From an uncultured Roseobacter sp. (GTDB lineage: Bacteria > Pseudomonadota > Alphaproteobacteria > Rhodobacterales > Rhodobacteraceae), in the NCBI GenBank assembly GCA_947488305.1, contig CANKZM010000005.1, positions 62,001 to 126,000 on the forward strand: DNA of 64,000 nucleotides, in the 5' to 3' direction. Under the pieces are notes generated by a model. That model was given only the letters and a program-made list of their open reading frames with translations. It made no database searches and had not been told where the DNA came from. Positions 29,434 through 41,439 of the stretch are shown one piece after another. Numbering within the stretch: the stretch's first letter is position 1; each line of letters begins with the position of its first letter. A program made the position numbers and the translations under genes.

Positions 29434-29907
29434 CTATCTTTGGAAATTCACACGATGGGCCCAGGTTTGACCATCACTGATGATCAACTCGTCAAATGCC
29501 ATCAATTGCAAAAGATCATAAAACGTCGCGACATACTGGAGCTCTTCCTGCCGGAAATAGCCGCCTTTTCGAACGCTCACGGTCAGTTGTGCAAGGATTG
29601 CGCGGGCCCGGTAGATCGACGAAAAAATCTCATCGTCGAGGGCAACAAGGATCAGGGTGCCCGCATCTTCGCCTTTTGTGAAGAACACAAATCGCGGGCT
29701 TTCCGGCGCTTCTAGCTGAGCCGTTGTCAGGACATTGACGAAGTCGATGCGCACCGCCTTATTGGCCCCTTCAGAATTGCGCACCACGCGGTCAAAGGTC
29801 TCTTCGCTGCCTATTTCTGGGTAGTAGTAACCAACGTATCGGTCCTCCGCCAACGCGGCGCTGCCAATCACGAGAGCAATGAGCAGAGAAATTATCTTGT
29901 ACATCAC
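29434..29907 (-). CDS. Secreted protein of unknown function, ~157 aa
   Basis: Signal peptide [22 protein letters not shown]; no recognised domain; lies between folD and fhs on the same strand. Confidence 0.7.
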   Translation of the reverse strand: MMYKIISLLIALVIGSAALAEDRYVGYYYPEIGSEETFDRVVRNSEGANKAVRIDFVNVLTTAQLEAPESPRFVFFTKGEDAGTLILVALDDEIFSSIYRARAILAQLTVSVRKGGYFRQEELQYVATFYDLLQLMAFDELIISDGQTWAHRVNFQR

Positions 29908-29997
29908 AGTGTCCTTTCATGGATCATGTGAGCAACATCCACCACGTTGCACCCGAGGGCAAGACAGCCTGCCCTCGGATAGCGATTGTCGTACCGC

Positions 29998-31674
29998 TTA
30001 GAACAGCCCTTCGATCTGCCCATCGTCGTTGAGCATGATGTTCTCGGCTGAGGGGACACGCGGCAATCCCGGCATCGTCATGATCTCGCCGCAGACCGCA
30101 ACAATGAACCCGGCACCCGCAGACAGACGGACCTCGCGCACCGGAACAGAATGGCCCGTTGGCGCGCCACGCAGGTTCGGATCGGTGGAGAAGCTGTACT
30201 GCGTCTTGGCCATACATACCGGCAGATTGCCGTATCCCTGCTCTTCCCAGAGCTTGAGCTGATCGCGGATTTTCTTGTCCATCAGCGCTTCATCTGCACG
30301 GTAAATGCGCTTGGCGATGGTCTGGATTTTCTCGGCGAGAGGCATGTCATCGGGGTAGATTGGCGAGAAGTTCGCAACGTCAGCATCTGCCAGTTCCGCT
30401 ACTTTGGTGGCCAGATCAGCAGAGCCTTCGGAACCCAGTTCCCAATGACGCGACAAGACCGCTTCGGCGCCGTGTTCAGACACGTAGTCCTTGATCGCGG
30501 CCACTTCGGCATCCGTGTCGGTGACAAAGTGGTTGATCGCCACGACCACTGGCACACCAAAGGATTTGAGGTTCTCGATATGACGCCCGAGGTTCGGACA
30601 TCCCGCCTTCACCGCATCGACGTTTTCGTCGCCAAGATCAGCCTTGGCCACGCCGCCGTTCATCTTCATCGCGCGCACCGTGGCCACGCAAACTACGACC
30701 GAGGGCGCGAGGCCCGCCTTGCGGCACTTGATGTTCATGAACTTCTCAGCACCAAGATCGGCACCAAAGCCCGCCTCGGTTACCACGTAGTCCGCAAGTT
30801 TCAACGCTGTCGTCGTCGCAATGACCGAGTTGCAGCCATGCGCGATGTTGGCAAAAGGACCACCATGTACAAAGGCAGGATTGTTTTCCAACGTCTGAAC
30901 AAGGTTTGGCTGCATCGCGTCTTTCAGCAGCACTGTCATCGCACCATCGGCTTTGATGTCGCGTGCGAACACGGGGCTACGATCCCGGCGGTAAGCCACA
31001 ATCATATCGCCCAACCGTCGCTGAAGGTCCTTGAGGTCTTTCGCCAGGCAAAGGATTGCCATTACCTCAGAGGCCACGGTGATGTCAAAGCCCGCCTCCC
31101 GAGGGAAACCATTGGCCACGCCACCCAGCGATGCAGTAATCTGTCGCAACGCACGGTCGTTCATGTCCACAACGCGCCGCCAAACGACCCGTCGGGTGTC
31201 AATCTCCAACTCGTTGCCCCAGTAGATGTGGTTGTCGATCATTGCGGACAACAAAGAGTGAGCTGACGTAATCGCATGGAAGTCACCCGTGAAATGCAGG
31301 TTCATTTCTTCCATGGGAACAACCTGCGCGTTTCCGCCCCCGGCTGCGCCACCTTTCATCCCGAAGTTTGGACCAAGGGAGGCCTCGCGAATACAGACAC
31401 AGGCATTCTTGCCGATGCGGTTCAGGCCATCGCCCAGCCCTACGGTGGTGGTCGTCTTGCCTTCACCTGCTGGCGTCGGGTTGATCGCTGTGACCAGGAT
31501 CAGCTTTCCGTCTTTCTTGTCCTGTACGGAATTGATGAAGGACTGCGACACCTTGGCCTTGTCATGGCCATACGGCAGCAGATCGTCGCTGGAAATGCCC
31601 AACTTGGCCCCGATCTCCTGGATTGGCAGCTTGTTCGCTGCGCGCGCAATTTCGATGTCTGATTTGTAGGCCAT
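29998..31674 (-). CDS. fhs: Formate-tetrahydrofolate ligase
   Basis: [57 protein letters not shown]; start at [15 protein letters not shown]. Confidence 0.97.
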   Translation of the reverse strand: MAYKSDIEIARAANKLPIQEIGAKLGISSDDLLPYGHDKAKVSQSFINSVQDKKDGKLILVTAINPTPAGEGKTTTTVGLGDGLNRIGKNACVCIREASLGPNFGMKGGAAGGGNAQVVPMEEMNLHFTGDFHAITSAHSLLSAMIDNHIYWGNELEIDTRRVVWRRVVDMNDRALRQITASLGGVANGFPREAGFDITVASEVMAILCLAKDLKDLQRRLGDMIVAYRRDRSPVFARDIKADGAMTVLLKDAMQPNLVQTLENNPAFVHGGPFANIAHGCNSVIATTTALKLADYVVTEAGFGADLGAEKFMNIKCRKAGLAPSVVVCVATVRAMKMNGGVAKADLGDENVDAVKAGCPNLGRHIENLKSFGVPVVVAINHFVTDTDAEVAAIKDYVSEHGAEAVLSRHWELGSEGSADLATKVAELADADVANFSPIYPDDMPLAEKIQTIAKRIYRADEALMDKKIRDQLKLWEEQGYGNLPVCMAKTQYSFSTDPNLRGAPTGHSVPVREVRLSAGAGFIVAVCGEIMTMPGLPRVPSAENIMLNDDGQIEGLF

Positions 31675-31820
31675 GAAGGATTCCCCCTGAAGATGCTGCT
31701 TAGGCATTGATCTACAGGGTGCATACAGGTGTGCACCAATACCTGAGAGTGGCATTTCCGACATTTTCGAAGCATCTTGCGGCGAGGGATGCTCCAATCG
31801 TTTCGTTTCGGAAACGAAAG

Positions 31821-32417
31821 TTACCTACGCGCCTCGGCCAGATGGCTCCAGACAGGTTGGTCTGGTACGTGCAACTGCAGCGTGTCGCCCACCGAAATCA
31901 GCCCTTCTCGTTCGACCCATGCCGTCACACCACGCCTGTTCGCTGCGGCAGGTTTGAATTTTGGACCAAGGTCCGGATGATCCGTCGCGATGTCACGCCC
32001 AAGGTAAGCACAGGGGCGGTTCTCCATATCAATGGTCAGGCTTGCACCACTCTTTGCCAGCAATCGCGACGAGGGCGGTACATGCGTGAAATCAGGAATA
32101 CCCTCGATCACCATGGAGGCCCCAAGCAGCATCGGATCGATTGACTCTACACCCATGTCGGCAGCGATCAGGTCCAGTTCTTCAGATGAGAGAATCGTCA
32201 ATTGGCGCACATTCCGGATTTCTGTGCCTTTGGGATATTGCGACAACGTCCGCGCGCAGGAAGGGCGTGTCGCGCCGCCATGAAACTCACCTTCAATTCC
32301 ATCAAAGCTCAGGTGTGCTTGCTGCAATTTTGCGGAGCGCAGATTGTGCTGCTGTCCGGTAACGCGCCCCAACCATGTAATCTGCCCGGTGAAATCAGTT
32401 GGCTTCAATGCCGGCAT
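31821..32417 (-). CDS. MOSC-domain protein
   Basis: [19 protein letters not shown] ... [17 protein letters not shown] ... [24 protein letters not shown]. Confidence 0.85.
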   Translation of the reverse strand: MPALKPTDFTGQITWLGRVTGQQHNLRSAKLQQAHLSFDGIEGEFHGGATRPSCARTLSQYPKGTEIRNVRQLTILSSEELDLIAADMGVESIDPMLLGASMVIEGIPDFTHVPPSSRLLAKSGASLTIDMENRPCAYLGRDIATDHPDLGPKFKPAAANRRGVTAWVEREGLISVGDTLQLHVPDQPVWSHLAEARR

Positions 32418-32463
32418 AAAAAAACCCTTTAGAAATGAATGCACAATGCAGCGCAGATGACTA

Positions 32464-32493
32464 AAAGAAAAGACCCCGCCAATTGGCGAGGTC
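32464..32493 (-). terminator. Rho-independent terminator downstream of ftsH
   Basis: On - strand: gacctcgccaattggcggggtc followed by ttttctttt. Confidence 0.75.
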
Positions 32494-32512
32494 TCCATCA
32501 GTGGTTTTCAGC

Positions 32513-34432
32513 TTAGGTGGACGGCTCAGGCTCCAACCCGTCGTCAGACGGCGGCTTTTTCTTGGCCTTGGCTTTGGGAATGCCTGTCACGCTTGGCGCG
32601 GTTTCGCTGTCCGGCTTATCCGCTTCACCGGATGGCGGAACAGGAGGTTCACCATTCATGACGCGTTTGATTTCTTCTCCTGTCAGGGTCTCGTATTCCA
32701 GGAGGCCTTGCGCAAGGCGTTCGAACTCTTCGTTATTCTCTTTGATGATTTTCAGCGCCCAGTCGTACCCTTCCTGGATGAAACGCTGAACCTCTTCTTC
32801 GATCAGTTCCTTGGTATTGGCCGACACGGAAAAGCCCGCCGTATTGCCCTGATAGCCTTCTGCGGCTTCGGAATAGTCGATGTTCCCGACCTTATCCGAC
32901 ATGCCCCAGCGCAGCACCATCGCCCGAGCCAGGCCTGACGCCTGCATGATGTCACCGGCAGGACCATTTGAGACCGAGTCGGGACCGTATTTGTGAATCT
33001 CGGCCGCCTTGCCAGCCATGGTCATGGCCAGACGCTGATGGCATTCGTCCTTGAACATATTCAACCTGTCCATCTCTGGCAGGCTCATCACCATGCCAAG
33101 CGCCCCACCCCGCGGGATGATCGTCGCTTTATAGACCGGGTCGCATTTGGGTAATTTGATACCAACCAGCGCGTGCCCCGCCTCGTGATACGCAGTCATT
33201 TCCTTCTGCTCAGGTGTCATAACCATGGAGCGGCGTTCGGCGCCCATCATGATCTTATCCTTGGCGCTTTCGAAATCGATCATCGTGACGAAACGGCGAC
33301 CAACACGTGCAGCCCCCAAGGCTGCCTCGTTCACAAGATTCGCCAAATCGGCACCGGAGAAACCTGGCGTGCCGCGTGCAATAATACGTAGATCCACATC
33401 GGGACCCAGCGGGGTTTTGCGCGCATGCACGCCCAAAATCTTCTCGCGGCCCTTGATGTCGGGGTTGCCCACCGTGACCTGACGGTCAAAACGACCCGGG
33501 CGCAGAAGTGCGGGGTCAAGCACGTCTTTTCGGTTGGTCGCCGCGATGATGATCACACCTTCATTGGCTTCAAACCCATCCATTTCGACGAGCAACTGGT
33601 TGAGTGTCTGTTCGCGCTCATCGTTACCGCCGCCATATCCAGCGCCACGGTGACGCCCCACGGCATCGATCTCGTCGATGAAAACGATACAAGGCGCATT
33701 CTTCTTCGCCTGTTCGAACATGTCACGGACACGGGAGGCACCAACCCCCACGAACATCTCAACGAAGTCAGAGCCGGAGATCGTAAAGAACGGCACACCG
33801 GCTTCTCCGGCAATCGCCCGAGCAAGCAGCGTCTTACCGGTTCCCGGAGGCCCTTCGAGCAATGCACCTTTGGGGATCTTACCGCCAAGACGCGAGAACT
33901 TTTGCGGATTGCGCAGGAATTCCACGATCTCTTCCAGCTCTTCCTTCGCCTCGTCGATGCCTGCGACGTCATCGAAGGTCACGCGGCCGTGCTTTTCGGT
34001 CAGCATCTTGGCTTTGGATTTGCCAAAGCCCATGGCACCGCCTTTGCCGCCCCCTTGCATGCGGTTCATAAAGTAGATCCAGACACCTATCAGCAAAAGG
34101 AAAGGTAACAGGGACATCAGGAAAGTCTGGAACCCGGATTGCTGTTGTTGCTCTGCCCTCAAGGGCACATCGTTTGCGATCAACAGTTGCGTAATCTCCG
34201 CATCCGTCGGTTTGATGGTCACATAGTCTGTACCGTCGGACTGGCGGAACCGGACTTGCTCACCATCCAGGGTAACGTTGCTGACATCGCCAGCCTCAAC
34301 CGCTTCCACAAAATCAGAATAGCTGATCTCACGGCTTTGCATCGTGCTGCCAGGGCCACTGAACAGATTGAAAAGGGCCAGGATCAATAGAAACAAGACG
34401 ACCCAGAAGGCGATGTTACGTGCGTTTCCCAA
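32513..34432 (-). CDS. ftsH: ATP-dependent zinc metalloprotease FtsH
   Basis: [26 protein letters not shown] region, HEAGH zinc motif. Confidence 0.98.
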   Translation of the reverse strand: MGNARNIAFWVVLFLLILALFNLFSGPGSTMQSREISYSDFVEAVEAGDVSNVTLDGEQVRFRQSDGTDYVTIKPTDAEITQLLIANDVPLRAEQQQQSGFQTFLMSLLPFLLLIGVWIYFMNRMQGGGKGGAMGFGKSKAKMLTEKHGRVTFDDVAGIDEAKEELEEIVEFLRNPQKFSRLGGKIPKGALLEGPPGTGKTLLARAIAGEAGVPFFTISGSDFVEMFVGVGASRVRDMFEQAKKNAPCIVFIDEIDAVGRHRGAGYGGGNDEREQTLNQLLVEMDGFEANEGVIIIAATNRKDVLDPALLRPGRFDRQVTVGNPDIKGREKILGVHARKTPLGPDVDLRIIARGTPGFSGADLANLVNEAALGAARVGRRFVTMIDFESAKDKIMMGAERRSMVMTPEQKEMTAYHEAGHALVGIKLPKCDPVYKATIIPRGGALGMVMSLPEMDRLNMFKDECHQRLAMTMAGKAAEIHKYGPDSVSNGPAGDIMQASGLARAMVLRWGMSDKVGNIDYSEAAEGYQGNTAGFSVSANTKELIEEEVQRFIQEGYDWALKIIKENNEEFERLAQGLLEYETLTGEEIKRVMNGEPPVPPSGEADKPDSETAPSVTGIPKAKAKKKPPSDDGLEPEPST

Positions 34433-34623
34433 GGAAAATCTCCTAATACTGCGCGGAGTGCTTGCCTCAATGGTAGCACCACCACGCTAACATAGACACT
34501 CCACGCGCCGGTTCAATGCGAGATTGGGGCGTTTGAGGAAAAGGTTGGCGCGTCAGTTCGTCTCAAATTCGCGACATTGCGCTGTATTGGCGTCAATTCA
34601 CAAAGCAACTGGTGCTCATTAAC

Positions 34624-35859
34624 CTATGGGCTTTGAAAATTCGACGTATCGGCCCTTTGTAGCTTTGCGGCCCACCCAGAGGCTTTCCCGGCATGAGGAG
34701 CCGCTTGAAGGGTGTCCGACTTCCAAACGGCGGGAGAGGCCAGAAGAAGGTCCCTTGGCAAACCGGTCTCGCGCCACGTGGGGCACTCGGCCAGACCCTC
34801 CGGCCCCAGCGCCGCGATGGACAGTGGTGCCTGTGCCGCTGGTCCGGAAAGGGCCCAACGCCCGTCCCAAATTTCGTTTGTCGCGCAACGCAGGTTTTTT
34901 ACCGCATTGTATTCGCGAAAAACCCAAAAATCTTCGCCTCTTTGCAACATGCGACACCCCTCTAGCGTCGCGCTTCCATCTCTGCGTAATGCATCAAGCG
35001 TCAACGCCAAGGATCGCGCGCGCGGCGCATAATCAGCACCCGTGATCCACTTAAGGCATGCCACAACCAACCGGCGGGCGATTTCCGGCTGAAGCGCATC
35101 AAAGGACGCTCTTTGAAGCTTAAGCGCTCCTGCCTCGACGGACACAAGTCGATCCGCCATCAAACGCGTCTGGGTCTCCAATGCTTCCCGAGCAGACTGC
35201 ATGTTTTCCGCAACCTGCCCCAATGCCTCCGCCGTCACACCCAAAGGGGTAAGCAACGCCAGTGCTTGCCGTGTCTTGATGCGATCGTATCGGCTGTCGT
35301 CATTGGACGGATCATCGTGCCATTGAACAGACTGCGCACTCAAAAAATCGCGAAGGGCTTCGCGCCTGAGACCGAGCAGAGGCCGCAGCCAACGTACTCC
35401 ATCCCGTTCAATGTCACCTCTCATGGCACTCAGCCCATCGACACCGGCCCCGCGCGATAGACGCATAAGCACAGTTTCTGCCTGATCGTCGAGCGTATGG
35501 CCCAACGCAATTGCCGGGATTTGCCTTGCCCGCGCCCAATCCGACATTAGCGCATACCGCGCCTTTCGTGCCTCATTCTGGGTGTTACCTGCTCCATCCC
35601 ATCCGTTCCAAACCAGCGTATCGTGGGGAATGTTCAGTTTCGCTGCATATCGCTCAACAGTAGCAGCCTCAGTTGCGGATTCCGTTCGCAAGCCATGGTC
35701 CACTGTCACAGCCGACAACGAAATACCGCGATCTTTCGAGACGTGGTGCAACAGGGTCAGCAACGCGATAGAGTCGCTTCCCCCTGAAACCGCAACCCCC
35801 AAATCTGTGGGCAAGTCAGGCGGCAGCGCTGCCGCGATCTGCCGCAACAGACTGTCCAT
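34624..35859 (-). CDS. tilS: tRNA(Ile)-lysidine synthase
   Basis: GVAVSGGSDSIALLTLL PP-loop, ALGHTLDDQAETVLMRLSRGAGVDGLSAM. Confidence 0.95.
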   Translation of the reverse strand: MDSLLRQIAAALPPDLPTDLGVAVSGGSDSIALLTLLHHVSKDRGISLSAVTVDHGLRTESATEAATVERYAAKLNIPHDTLVWNGWDGAGNTQNEARKARYALMSDWARARQIPAIALGHTLDDQAETVLMRLSRGAGVDGLSAMRGDIERDGVRWLRPLLGLRREALRDFLSAQSVQWHDDPSNDDSRYDRIKTRQALALLTPLGVTAEALGQVAENMQSAREALETQTRLMADRLVSVEAGALKLQRASFDALQPEIARRLVVACLKWITGADYAPRARSLALTLDALRRDGSATLEGCRMLQRGEDFWVFREYNAVKNLRCATNEIWDGRWALSGPAAQAPLSIAALGPEGLAECPTWRETGLPRDLLLASPAVWKSDTLQAAPHAGKASGWAAKLQRADTSNFQSP

Positions 35860-35862
35860 TGC

Positions 35863-36708
35863 TTAGGGGCAAGCCAGTGCGCGCTTGGCCTCCTCGGCCT
35901 GAGCCACGGCCGGATCGCCAGGGAAACGGATCGCTACCTCGGAGAGTGTGACGCAGGCCTCCTGGGTTTGGTTCAATGCGCCCAGCGAGCGCCCCAAACG
36001 GAACAATGCCTGCGGCGCGACGGGTCCCTGTGGGTCAGCGCTGAAACCCGCAAGATAGGACCGTGCCGCTTCTTTAGTGTTGCCCAGCTTTTCCAGCGCC
36101 TCACCGCGCCCCAGAGATGCGCCCGCAGCCAAAGGTCCGCCGGGATAGGTTTCGGAAAACGCCGCGAATTGATCGGCTGCCTCCTGATATTGCCCCTCAG
36201 CCAATGCCGCCTGAGCGCGCTTGAAATCATCCTCTTCGCCAACCGCCAATTGTGTTCCAGGTGCCAACTCCCCCGTCTGTCCCGATGGGGCCGGTGCCGG
36301 CGCGGAACCGGTTGTCGCGCCTTCACTGCCGACATCGCCGCCCAGCGTTGTTGTCTCGCCCAATGCGCCAATGTCACCGCCTTCCAGCTCAACCAGCCGG
36401 AATTCAAGATCGCCGATCCGATTGGTGCCATCCTCCACGATGCGGTTGACGCGAAACTCCAGCTCCTCCGTTTTTGACGTCAGACGCTGCAATTCGTTTT
36501 CGATCGACGTCAATCGATCCAGCGCGGTCTCCCCTCCAGTCGCGACCGATGGTCCACCAGTGGTGGAGAGTTCCCGCTTGAGCCGCTGCATTTCCACATA
36601 GAGTACCGTCAGCTCTTGCCGGATATCCGCAAGGGTCTGATCATCCTGAGCCTGCGCCCCAAGCGGGAACAGGCTCAGTGTCAAAGCGATGGCAACAATG
36701 AACCGCAT
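35863..36708 (-). CDS. cpoB: Tol-Pal system protein CpoB/YbgF
   Basis: Signal peptide, coiled coil, C-terminal TPRs (FKRAQAALAEGQYQEAADQFAAFSETYPGGPLAAGA); downstream of pal. Confidence 0.92.
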   Translation of the reverse strand: MRFIVAIALTLSLFPLGAQAQDDQTLADIRQELTVLYVEMQRLKRELSTTGGPSVATGGETALDRLTSIENELQRLTSKTEELEFRVNRIVEDGTNRIGDLEFRLVELEGGDIGALGETTTLGGDVGSEGATTGSAPAPAPSGQTGELAPGTQLAVGEEDDFKRAQAALAEGQYQEAADQFAAFSETYPGGPLAAGASLGRGEALEKLGNTKEAARSYLAGFSADPQGPVAPQALFRLGRSLGALNQTQEACVTLSEVAIRFPGDPAVAQAEEAKRALACP

Positions 36709-36712
36709 CGGA

Positions 36713-37237
36713 TTAGCTCGACAGTCCGCCTGCCAGCACCGTGACGGCGCGGCGGTTCTTGGCATAACATGCTTCGTTGCTGCAAATCTCGAGCGGACGT
36801 TCCTTGCCGTAGCTGACAGTGGTCAGGCGGTTTCCTGCAACCCCGCGCGAAATCAGATACTCCCGCACCGCATTGGCGCGCCGCGCGCCAAGGGCCACGT
36901 TGTATTCCCGTGTGCCCTGCTCATCCGCGTGGCCTTCGATCACGGCAGTGAAATCGGTATTGGCAAGCAACCATTGTGCCTGTCCTTCCAAAGTCGTGCG
37001 GCCGGTTTCGCTGATCGTGGATTCGTCGACTGCGAACAAGACCCGATCACCGACTGTCTGATTGAAATAAGCGGTTGATGTGGGGTCATTCGCACTGCCC
37101 GGTACAATTGCGCCGTTTGCGCCCCCGGCCCCGGCACCACCTGCGCCCGATCCGTTTGCGCCAAAGCGTCCGGCATCCGTACACGCTGCCAGCGCCAGAC
37201 CAGCCACCAATAGGAAAATGTGTTTTGTCAGTTTCAT
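36713..37237 (-). CDS. pal: Peptidoglycan-associated lipoprotein
   Basis: Lipobox LAAC; OmpA motif TAVIEGHADEQGTREYNVALGARRANAVREYL. Confidence 0.96.
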   Translation of the reverse strand: MKLTKHIFLLVAGLALAACTDAGRFGANGSGAGGAGAGGANGAIVPGSANDPTSTAYFNQTVGDRVLFAVDESTISETGRTTLEGQAQWLLANTDFTAVIEGHADEQGTREYNVALGARRANAVREYLISRGVAGNRLTTVSYGKERPLEICSNEACYAKNRRAVTVLAGGLSS

Positions 37238-37321
37238 GCTCTTTGCCTCTTTCGTTCAAAAGGGTTCTTTTTATTGCGTTCTATGTACCACACGCGGGAG
37301 GTCATGGGAATGTATCTTGGA

Positions 37322-38653
37322 TCACTTCTGCAAGGGCGACCATGAGGGGTCAGAGCCGCCTTCCGGGGTGCGGACGGGCCTCAGGTTACGCCCGGTGATA
37401 TCGACCGAATAAAGCGTTGAGCGGCCCTGCGCGCCCTGGGTTTCTCTCGAAAACATGATCACCCTGCCGTTGGGGGCCCATGTTGGACCTTCGTCCAGGA
37501 ATGAAGCGGTCAGTAGCCGTTCTTCTGACCCGTCAAGGCGCATCACGCCGATATGGAAACGGCCCGCATTCTGCTTGGTAAAGGCCACCAGATCACCACG
37601 TGGGGACCAAACGGGGGTGCCGTAGCGTCCCGGCCCAAAGGAAATCCGTCGCGCCTCGCCACCGCGCGAGGGCATAACGTAAAGCTGTTGTGAACCAGAG
37701 CGGTCGCTTTCAAAGACGATCTGCGAGCCGTCCGGTGAAAAGCTGGGGGCTGTTTCGATCGACGGGGCAGAGGTCAACCGTGCGACCGACCCACCGTTGA
37801 TGTTCATCGCGTAGATGTCAGTATTTCCACCTTCGCTCAGCGAAAACACGATTGTTTGGCCGTCTGGCGCAAATCGAGGCGCAAAGCTCATGGTACCGGT
37901 CTGGGTTTCAACCGCCCTGCGTTGCACCGAGCCCACATCCAATACGTAGATGCGCGGAAAGCCGGTTTCGTAGCTGGTGTAGAGAACGCGACGACCATCC
38001 GGCGAGAAGCGAGGCGCAAGGACGATGGCGCTGCTGTCGGTCAGATACTGTACGTTGGCACCATCGTAATCCATGATGGCCAACCGCTTTTGGCGTGCGT
38101 CTTTGGGTCCGGCTTCCGAGACATAGACCACACGGCTGTCGAAGTATCCGCCTTCGCCCGTGATACGGCTATAGACCGCGTCAGCGACCTTATGCGCCAT
38201 ACGGCGCCAGCCTTCCGGTGTGCCGGTGAACTGCAAGCCATCACCCATCTCAGCACCCGAAAACACGTCATAGAGGCGAAACTTCACATTTAACTGGTTG
38301 CCCTGAACGGCAACGGCCCCGGTGATCAAGGCCTGCGCGTTGATGGCTTTCCAATCCGCATATTGAATGGGAGCCGCAAAACTTGAGACATTGCTGATGA
38401 AGGCAGAGGGTGCAATTTCGCGAAAAAGCCCCGTGCCTTTCAGGTCTTCGGCAATCACTTGACTGATCTGTTGCGCATAGGCCTGAGAGTTGGGAGTCTC
38501 CGCCTCAAAGATGGGCAGGGCAAAGGGTAAGGGTTCAATTACACCCTCGGTGATTTCGATCCGGAGCGGGCCATTGCCTTGTGCAACAGCAGAACTGGCG
38601 TGGAGCCCGGTTAGCGTGACCAAAATCGCTAAAATGAATACCTGTAACTTCAT
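37322..38653 (-). CDS. tolB: Tol-Pal system beta-propeller protein TolB
   Basis: Signal peptide and repeated [16 protein letters not shown] / [17 protein letters not shown] propeller motifs. Confidence 0.97.
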   Translation of the reverse strand: MKLQVFILAILVTLTGLHASSAVAQGNGPLRIEITEGVIEPLPFALPIFEAETPNSQAYAQQISQVIAEDLKGTGLFREIAPSAFISNVSSFAAPIQYADWKAINAQALITGAVAVQGNQLNVKFRLYDVFSGAEMGDGLQFTGTPEGWRRMAHKVADAVYSRITGEGGYFDSRVVYVSEAGPKDARQKRLAIMDYDGANVQYLTDSSAIVLAPRFSPDGRRVLYTSYETGFPRIYVLDVGSVQRRAVETQTGTMSFAPRFAPDGQTIVFSLSEGGNTDIYAMNINGGSVARLTSAPSIETAPSFSPDGSQIVFESDRSGSQQLYVMPSRGGEARRISFGPGRYGTPVWSPRGDLVAFTKQNAGRFHIGVMRLDGSEERLLTASFLDEGPTWAPNGRVIMFSRETQGAQGRSTLYSVDITGRNLRPVRTPEGGSDPSWSPLQK

Positions 38654-39744
38654 TTGACCCGCATCCTTTCGGGATTAAATGTCATCTCAATTTCCTGCCA
38701 TCGGCTGTATTTCTCTACCGGCAAATCAAATCCGCGCGCGCCGCACCTTATGATCGCGCGACGTGCTGCTTCAAAGGCCTGCCGCGCCGCTGTGTCCGAC
38801 CCGCCAGAGCTTGATGCCATCCGGATTGAGCCGGTAATCGGCTTGCCGTCCTGTGTCATTGATACTTCCACCACCACGGTTGTTCCCAAAGCATCCGTTG
38901 AAAGCGATCCTACGTTCCAGCAGCTTGAGACAGCAACCCTCAGCGCCTCTTTTTCCCCGGAGGACAATGGCGGGCCCAGCGGCACCGTCTCCGCCTGCTC
39001 GGGCGCAGACAGCGCCTCTTGCAGTGCAGAATTGACGGCATCTTCGGTGCTGGGCGTTTGCTCGGGCGAAGGCGCGGCAGTTTGTACCGGGGCTTCGGGC
39101 CTGCGCGCTGGGGGGCGCATAGACTGCTCCGGTGCACGGGCTGGTTTCTCAGCCTCGGTGACGATTTCAGTGGCCGCTGCTTCGGGTGCTGTCGCCTCCG
39201 CTGGCTCCTGCACGCTTTCGCCCGCTTCGTCAGGAGCGACGGCTTCCTGTTTTACCGGATCGGGCGTGGCCTCTGGATCGGGCGGGGTTACCGCCTCTGG
39301 CGCCACGCGCTCTGCCGCCTGTGGGACAGGTGTGTCCGCCACTTCCGGCACCAAGACGGCAATATCCGCTTCCGGTTGATCCAGCACAGGGGCCTGATCC
39401 GACACATCTGCCCTTGGCAGTGGCGCAATTTCTGAGACATCCGGGGGCGTCTCAGCGTCGGGTGTTTCGGCAACGGTGGGCGGAGTGATATCCGTCTGCT
39501 CATCCTCGGGTGTCGTAACATCCGGGACATCCTCTGACGGGACTGGCGCCGCAGGCTGCGCAACTTCCGTGACAGATTGTGGGGGCACCGTCCCTGCCAT
39601 GAGCGCGTCAAATTCAGCCGTAGAAATCACGGACACATCGGTTGCCTGAAAGGGCAATGGCTCCGCCGCGAAGACATCACCGAAGGCCATCCACCCTAGC
39701 AACGCCAGATGCGCTGTCCCCGAGATATAGTGTCCTTTGTGCAC
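38650..39744 (-). CDS. tolA: TolA-like protein with Pro/acidic-rich linker (proposed GTG start)
   Basis: Between tolR and tolB; C-terminal TolA-like domain ([38 protein letters not shown]); ATG at 39801 would overlap tolR by ~50 nt, GTG at 39744 would not. Confidence 0.85.
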   Translation of the reverse strand: MHKGHYISGTAHLALLGWMAFGDVFAAEPLPFQATDVSVISTAEFDALMAGTVPPQSVTEVAQPAAPVPSEDVPDVTTPEDEQTDITPPTVAETPDAETPPDVSEIAPLPRADVSDQAPVLDQPEADIAVLVPEVADTPVPQAAERVAPEAVTPPDPEATPDPVKQEAVAPDEAGESVQEPAEATAPEAAATEIVTEAEKPARAPEQSMRPPARRPEAPVQTAAPSPEQTPSTEDAVNSALQEALSAPEQAETVPLGPPLSSGEKEALRVAVSSCWNVGSLSTDALGTTVVVEVSMTQDGKPITGSIRMASSSGGSDTAARQAFEAARRAIIRCGARGFDLPVEKYSRWQEIEMTFNPERMRVK

Positions 39745-39751
39745 GCCGCGC

Positions 39752-40243
39752 CTACTGATCCGCCCCACCCGGGGCGTCGCGACCGTCAAGCGTGGGGCCA
39801 CCGATGTCCGTCACCAGCCCGATATTTGAGAAACCGCCAGCATTGAGCGCACCCATGACTTCCATGACCCGCAGGTACGGCACCGAACCGTCCGCCCGCA
39901 AGAAGACCTTGTCTGAAGTCCGCTCTGAAGCGATGGCCCGCAACTTGGGGATCAATTCGTTGCCTGCTGTCTCCGTCATCTGGATCTGGATGGACCCTTC
40001 TGCGGTGATGGTGACCGTCAGCGGCTCTTCCTGATCCGTTGGCAAGGCACCGGCGGCAGTCTTGGGCAATTCAACAGGCACGCCCACGGTCAGCAGAGGT
40101 GCTGCCACCATGAAGATGATCAGCAGAACCAACATCACGTCCACGAAAGGTGTCACATTGATTTCCGACATCGGCTGCGCCCGTGTCGTCCGTCTGCGCC
40201 GCTTGGTGCTGCCGCCCGGTTTCTGAAGAACATTCGCGCCCAT
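39752..40243 (-). CDS. tolR: TolR/ExbD family protein
   Basis: MSEINVTPFVDVMLVLLIIFMVAAPLLTVGVPVELPKT. Confidence 0.97.
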   Translation of the reverse strand: MGANVLQKPGGSTKRRRRTTRAQPMSEINVTPFVDVMLVLLIIFMVAAPLLTVGVPVELPKTAAGALPTDQEEPLTVTITAEGSIQIQMTETAGNELIPKLRAIASERTSDKVFLRADGSVPYLRVMEVMGALNAGGFSNIGLVTDIGGPTLDGRDAPGGADQ

Positions 40244-40246
40244 GAT

Positions 40247-40942
40247 CTAGCCGTCCAGCTGTCGGCTGAGAATGGTGGCAAACTCATCCGCAAAGGACTC
40301 GTACCCCGCGAGGATTTTATCCGCATCCGCGCTCAGCTTGTTGTAGAAGATCACCGCCGGGATCGCCGCAAAAAGCCCTAAGCCCGTGGCCAGCAATGCC
40401 TCGGCGATGCCGGGGGCGACCACAGCGAGATTGGTGTTCTGCTGCTCTGCGATCTCGATAAAGGCGTTCATGATACCTATGACGGTGCCGAATAGGCCAA
40501 TAAAAGGTGTCGAGGATCCGATGGTTGCAAGTACGGTCAACCCGTCCCGTAGATGTTCGGATTCCTTGTTGATCGCCACATCCATGGAGCGGTCTATCCG
40601 CTGCGTGGCCCCTGCAATCAGCCCGCCGTCATCATGATGCGAGCGTTGCCATTCCATCATACCCGCTGCAAAAATTTTCTCGGCGCCACCGGACGGCGCA
40701 GGGCCAACTTCCTGAAACAACCCGTCCAAAGGCTCCCCTGACCAGAACGCCCGGTCAAAGGTCTCAGCCTCGGAGCGGGTCTTACGGTAAAGGATCAATT
40801 TTATGATGATCACCGACCACGCCCAGAAAGAGGCTACGATCAGCATGATCATCACGATTTTTACGATTAATGTCGCTCGCGCGAACAGCCCGAAGAACGA
40901 GAAATCAATCTCGTGCGCCAAGGCCAGCGTTTCTGCTTCCAT
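40247..40942 (-). CDS. tolQ: TolQ/ExbB family proton channel
   Basis: TIGSSTPFIGLFGTVIGIMNAF, GIAEALLATGLGLFAAIPAVIFYN; start at MEAETLALAHEIDFSFF. Confidence 0.96.
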   Translation of the reverse strand: MEAETLALAHEIDFSFFGLFARATLIVKIVMIMLIVASFWAWSVIIIKLILYRKTRSEAETFDRAFWSGEPLDGLFQEVGPAPSGGAEKIFAAGMMEWQRSHHDDGGLIAGATQRIDRSMDVAINKESEHLRDGLTVLATIGSSTPFIGLFGTVIGIMNAFIEIAEQQNTNLAVVAPGIAEALLATGLGLFAAIPAVIFYNKLSADADKILAGYESFADEFATILSRQLDG

Positions 40943-41040
40943 ATGCCTGCTCTTTGCCCAATACACCTAGGGTCGATTTTTCCGACCTCAATTATGGACG
41001 ATTCTAGCCCAGCAACATCCAGAAAGCCATAACTATGGTG

Positions 41041-41439
41041 TTACCCCTGATTTGCCGGGAGCTCTGAGCGGAGTTTTGCTGGCAATCTGCTGGGTTTTCC
41101 GCCGGTTCCAATGCAGACGATTGTGACCTTTGCCTCAAAAAGCAGCTGCTCTTCTTTATAGATGCACTGCCACATCACCATGCGTGCTGGTGTCAGCTGT
41201 GTCATTTCGGTACGCACCTCCAGCACATCGTCAAAAACTGCGGGGGCTATGTAATCTGCTTCCACCCGGCGCACGGCAAAAACAACGCCATCTGCTTTCA
41301 TCTCCAACTGGTCGATGCCCAAGTCGCGGACCCAATCGCTGCGCGCGCGTTCAATATATCGCAGGTAGTTCGCGTAATAGACGATGCCGGCCATGTCGGT
41401 GTCTTCGTAATAGACGCGAATGGGAAACACGTGGCTCAT
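41041..41439 (-). CDS. ybgC: YbgC-type acyl-CoA thioesterase
   Basis: FPIRVYYEDTDMAGIVYYANYLRYIERARSDWVRDLG. Confidence 0.94.
   Translation of the reverse strand: MSHVFPIRVYYEDTDMAGIVYYANYLRYIERARSDWVRDLGIDQLEMKADGVVFAVRRVEADYIAPAVFDDVLEVRTEMTQLTPARMVMWQCIYKEEQLLFEAKVTIVCIGTGGKPSRLPAKLRSELPANQG

Noticed and set aside
30151-31266. 371-aa + strand ORF opposite fhs
   Set aside because: Antisense shadow of a highly conserved gene in GC-rich DNA; Arg/His-rich translation with no recognisable domain
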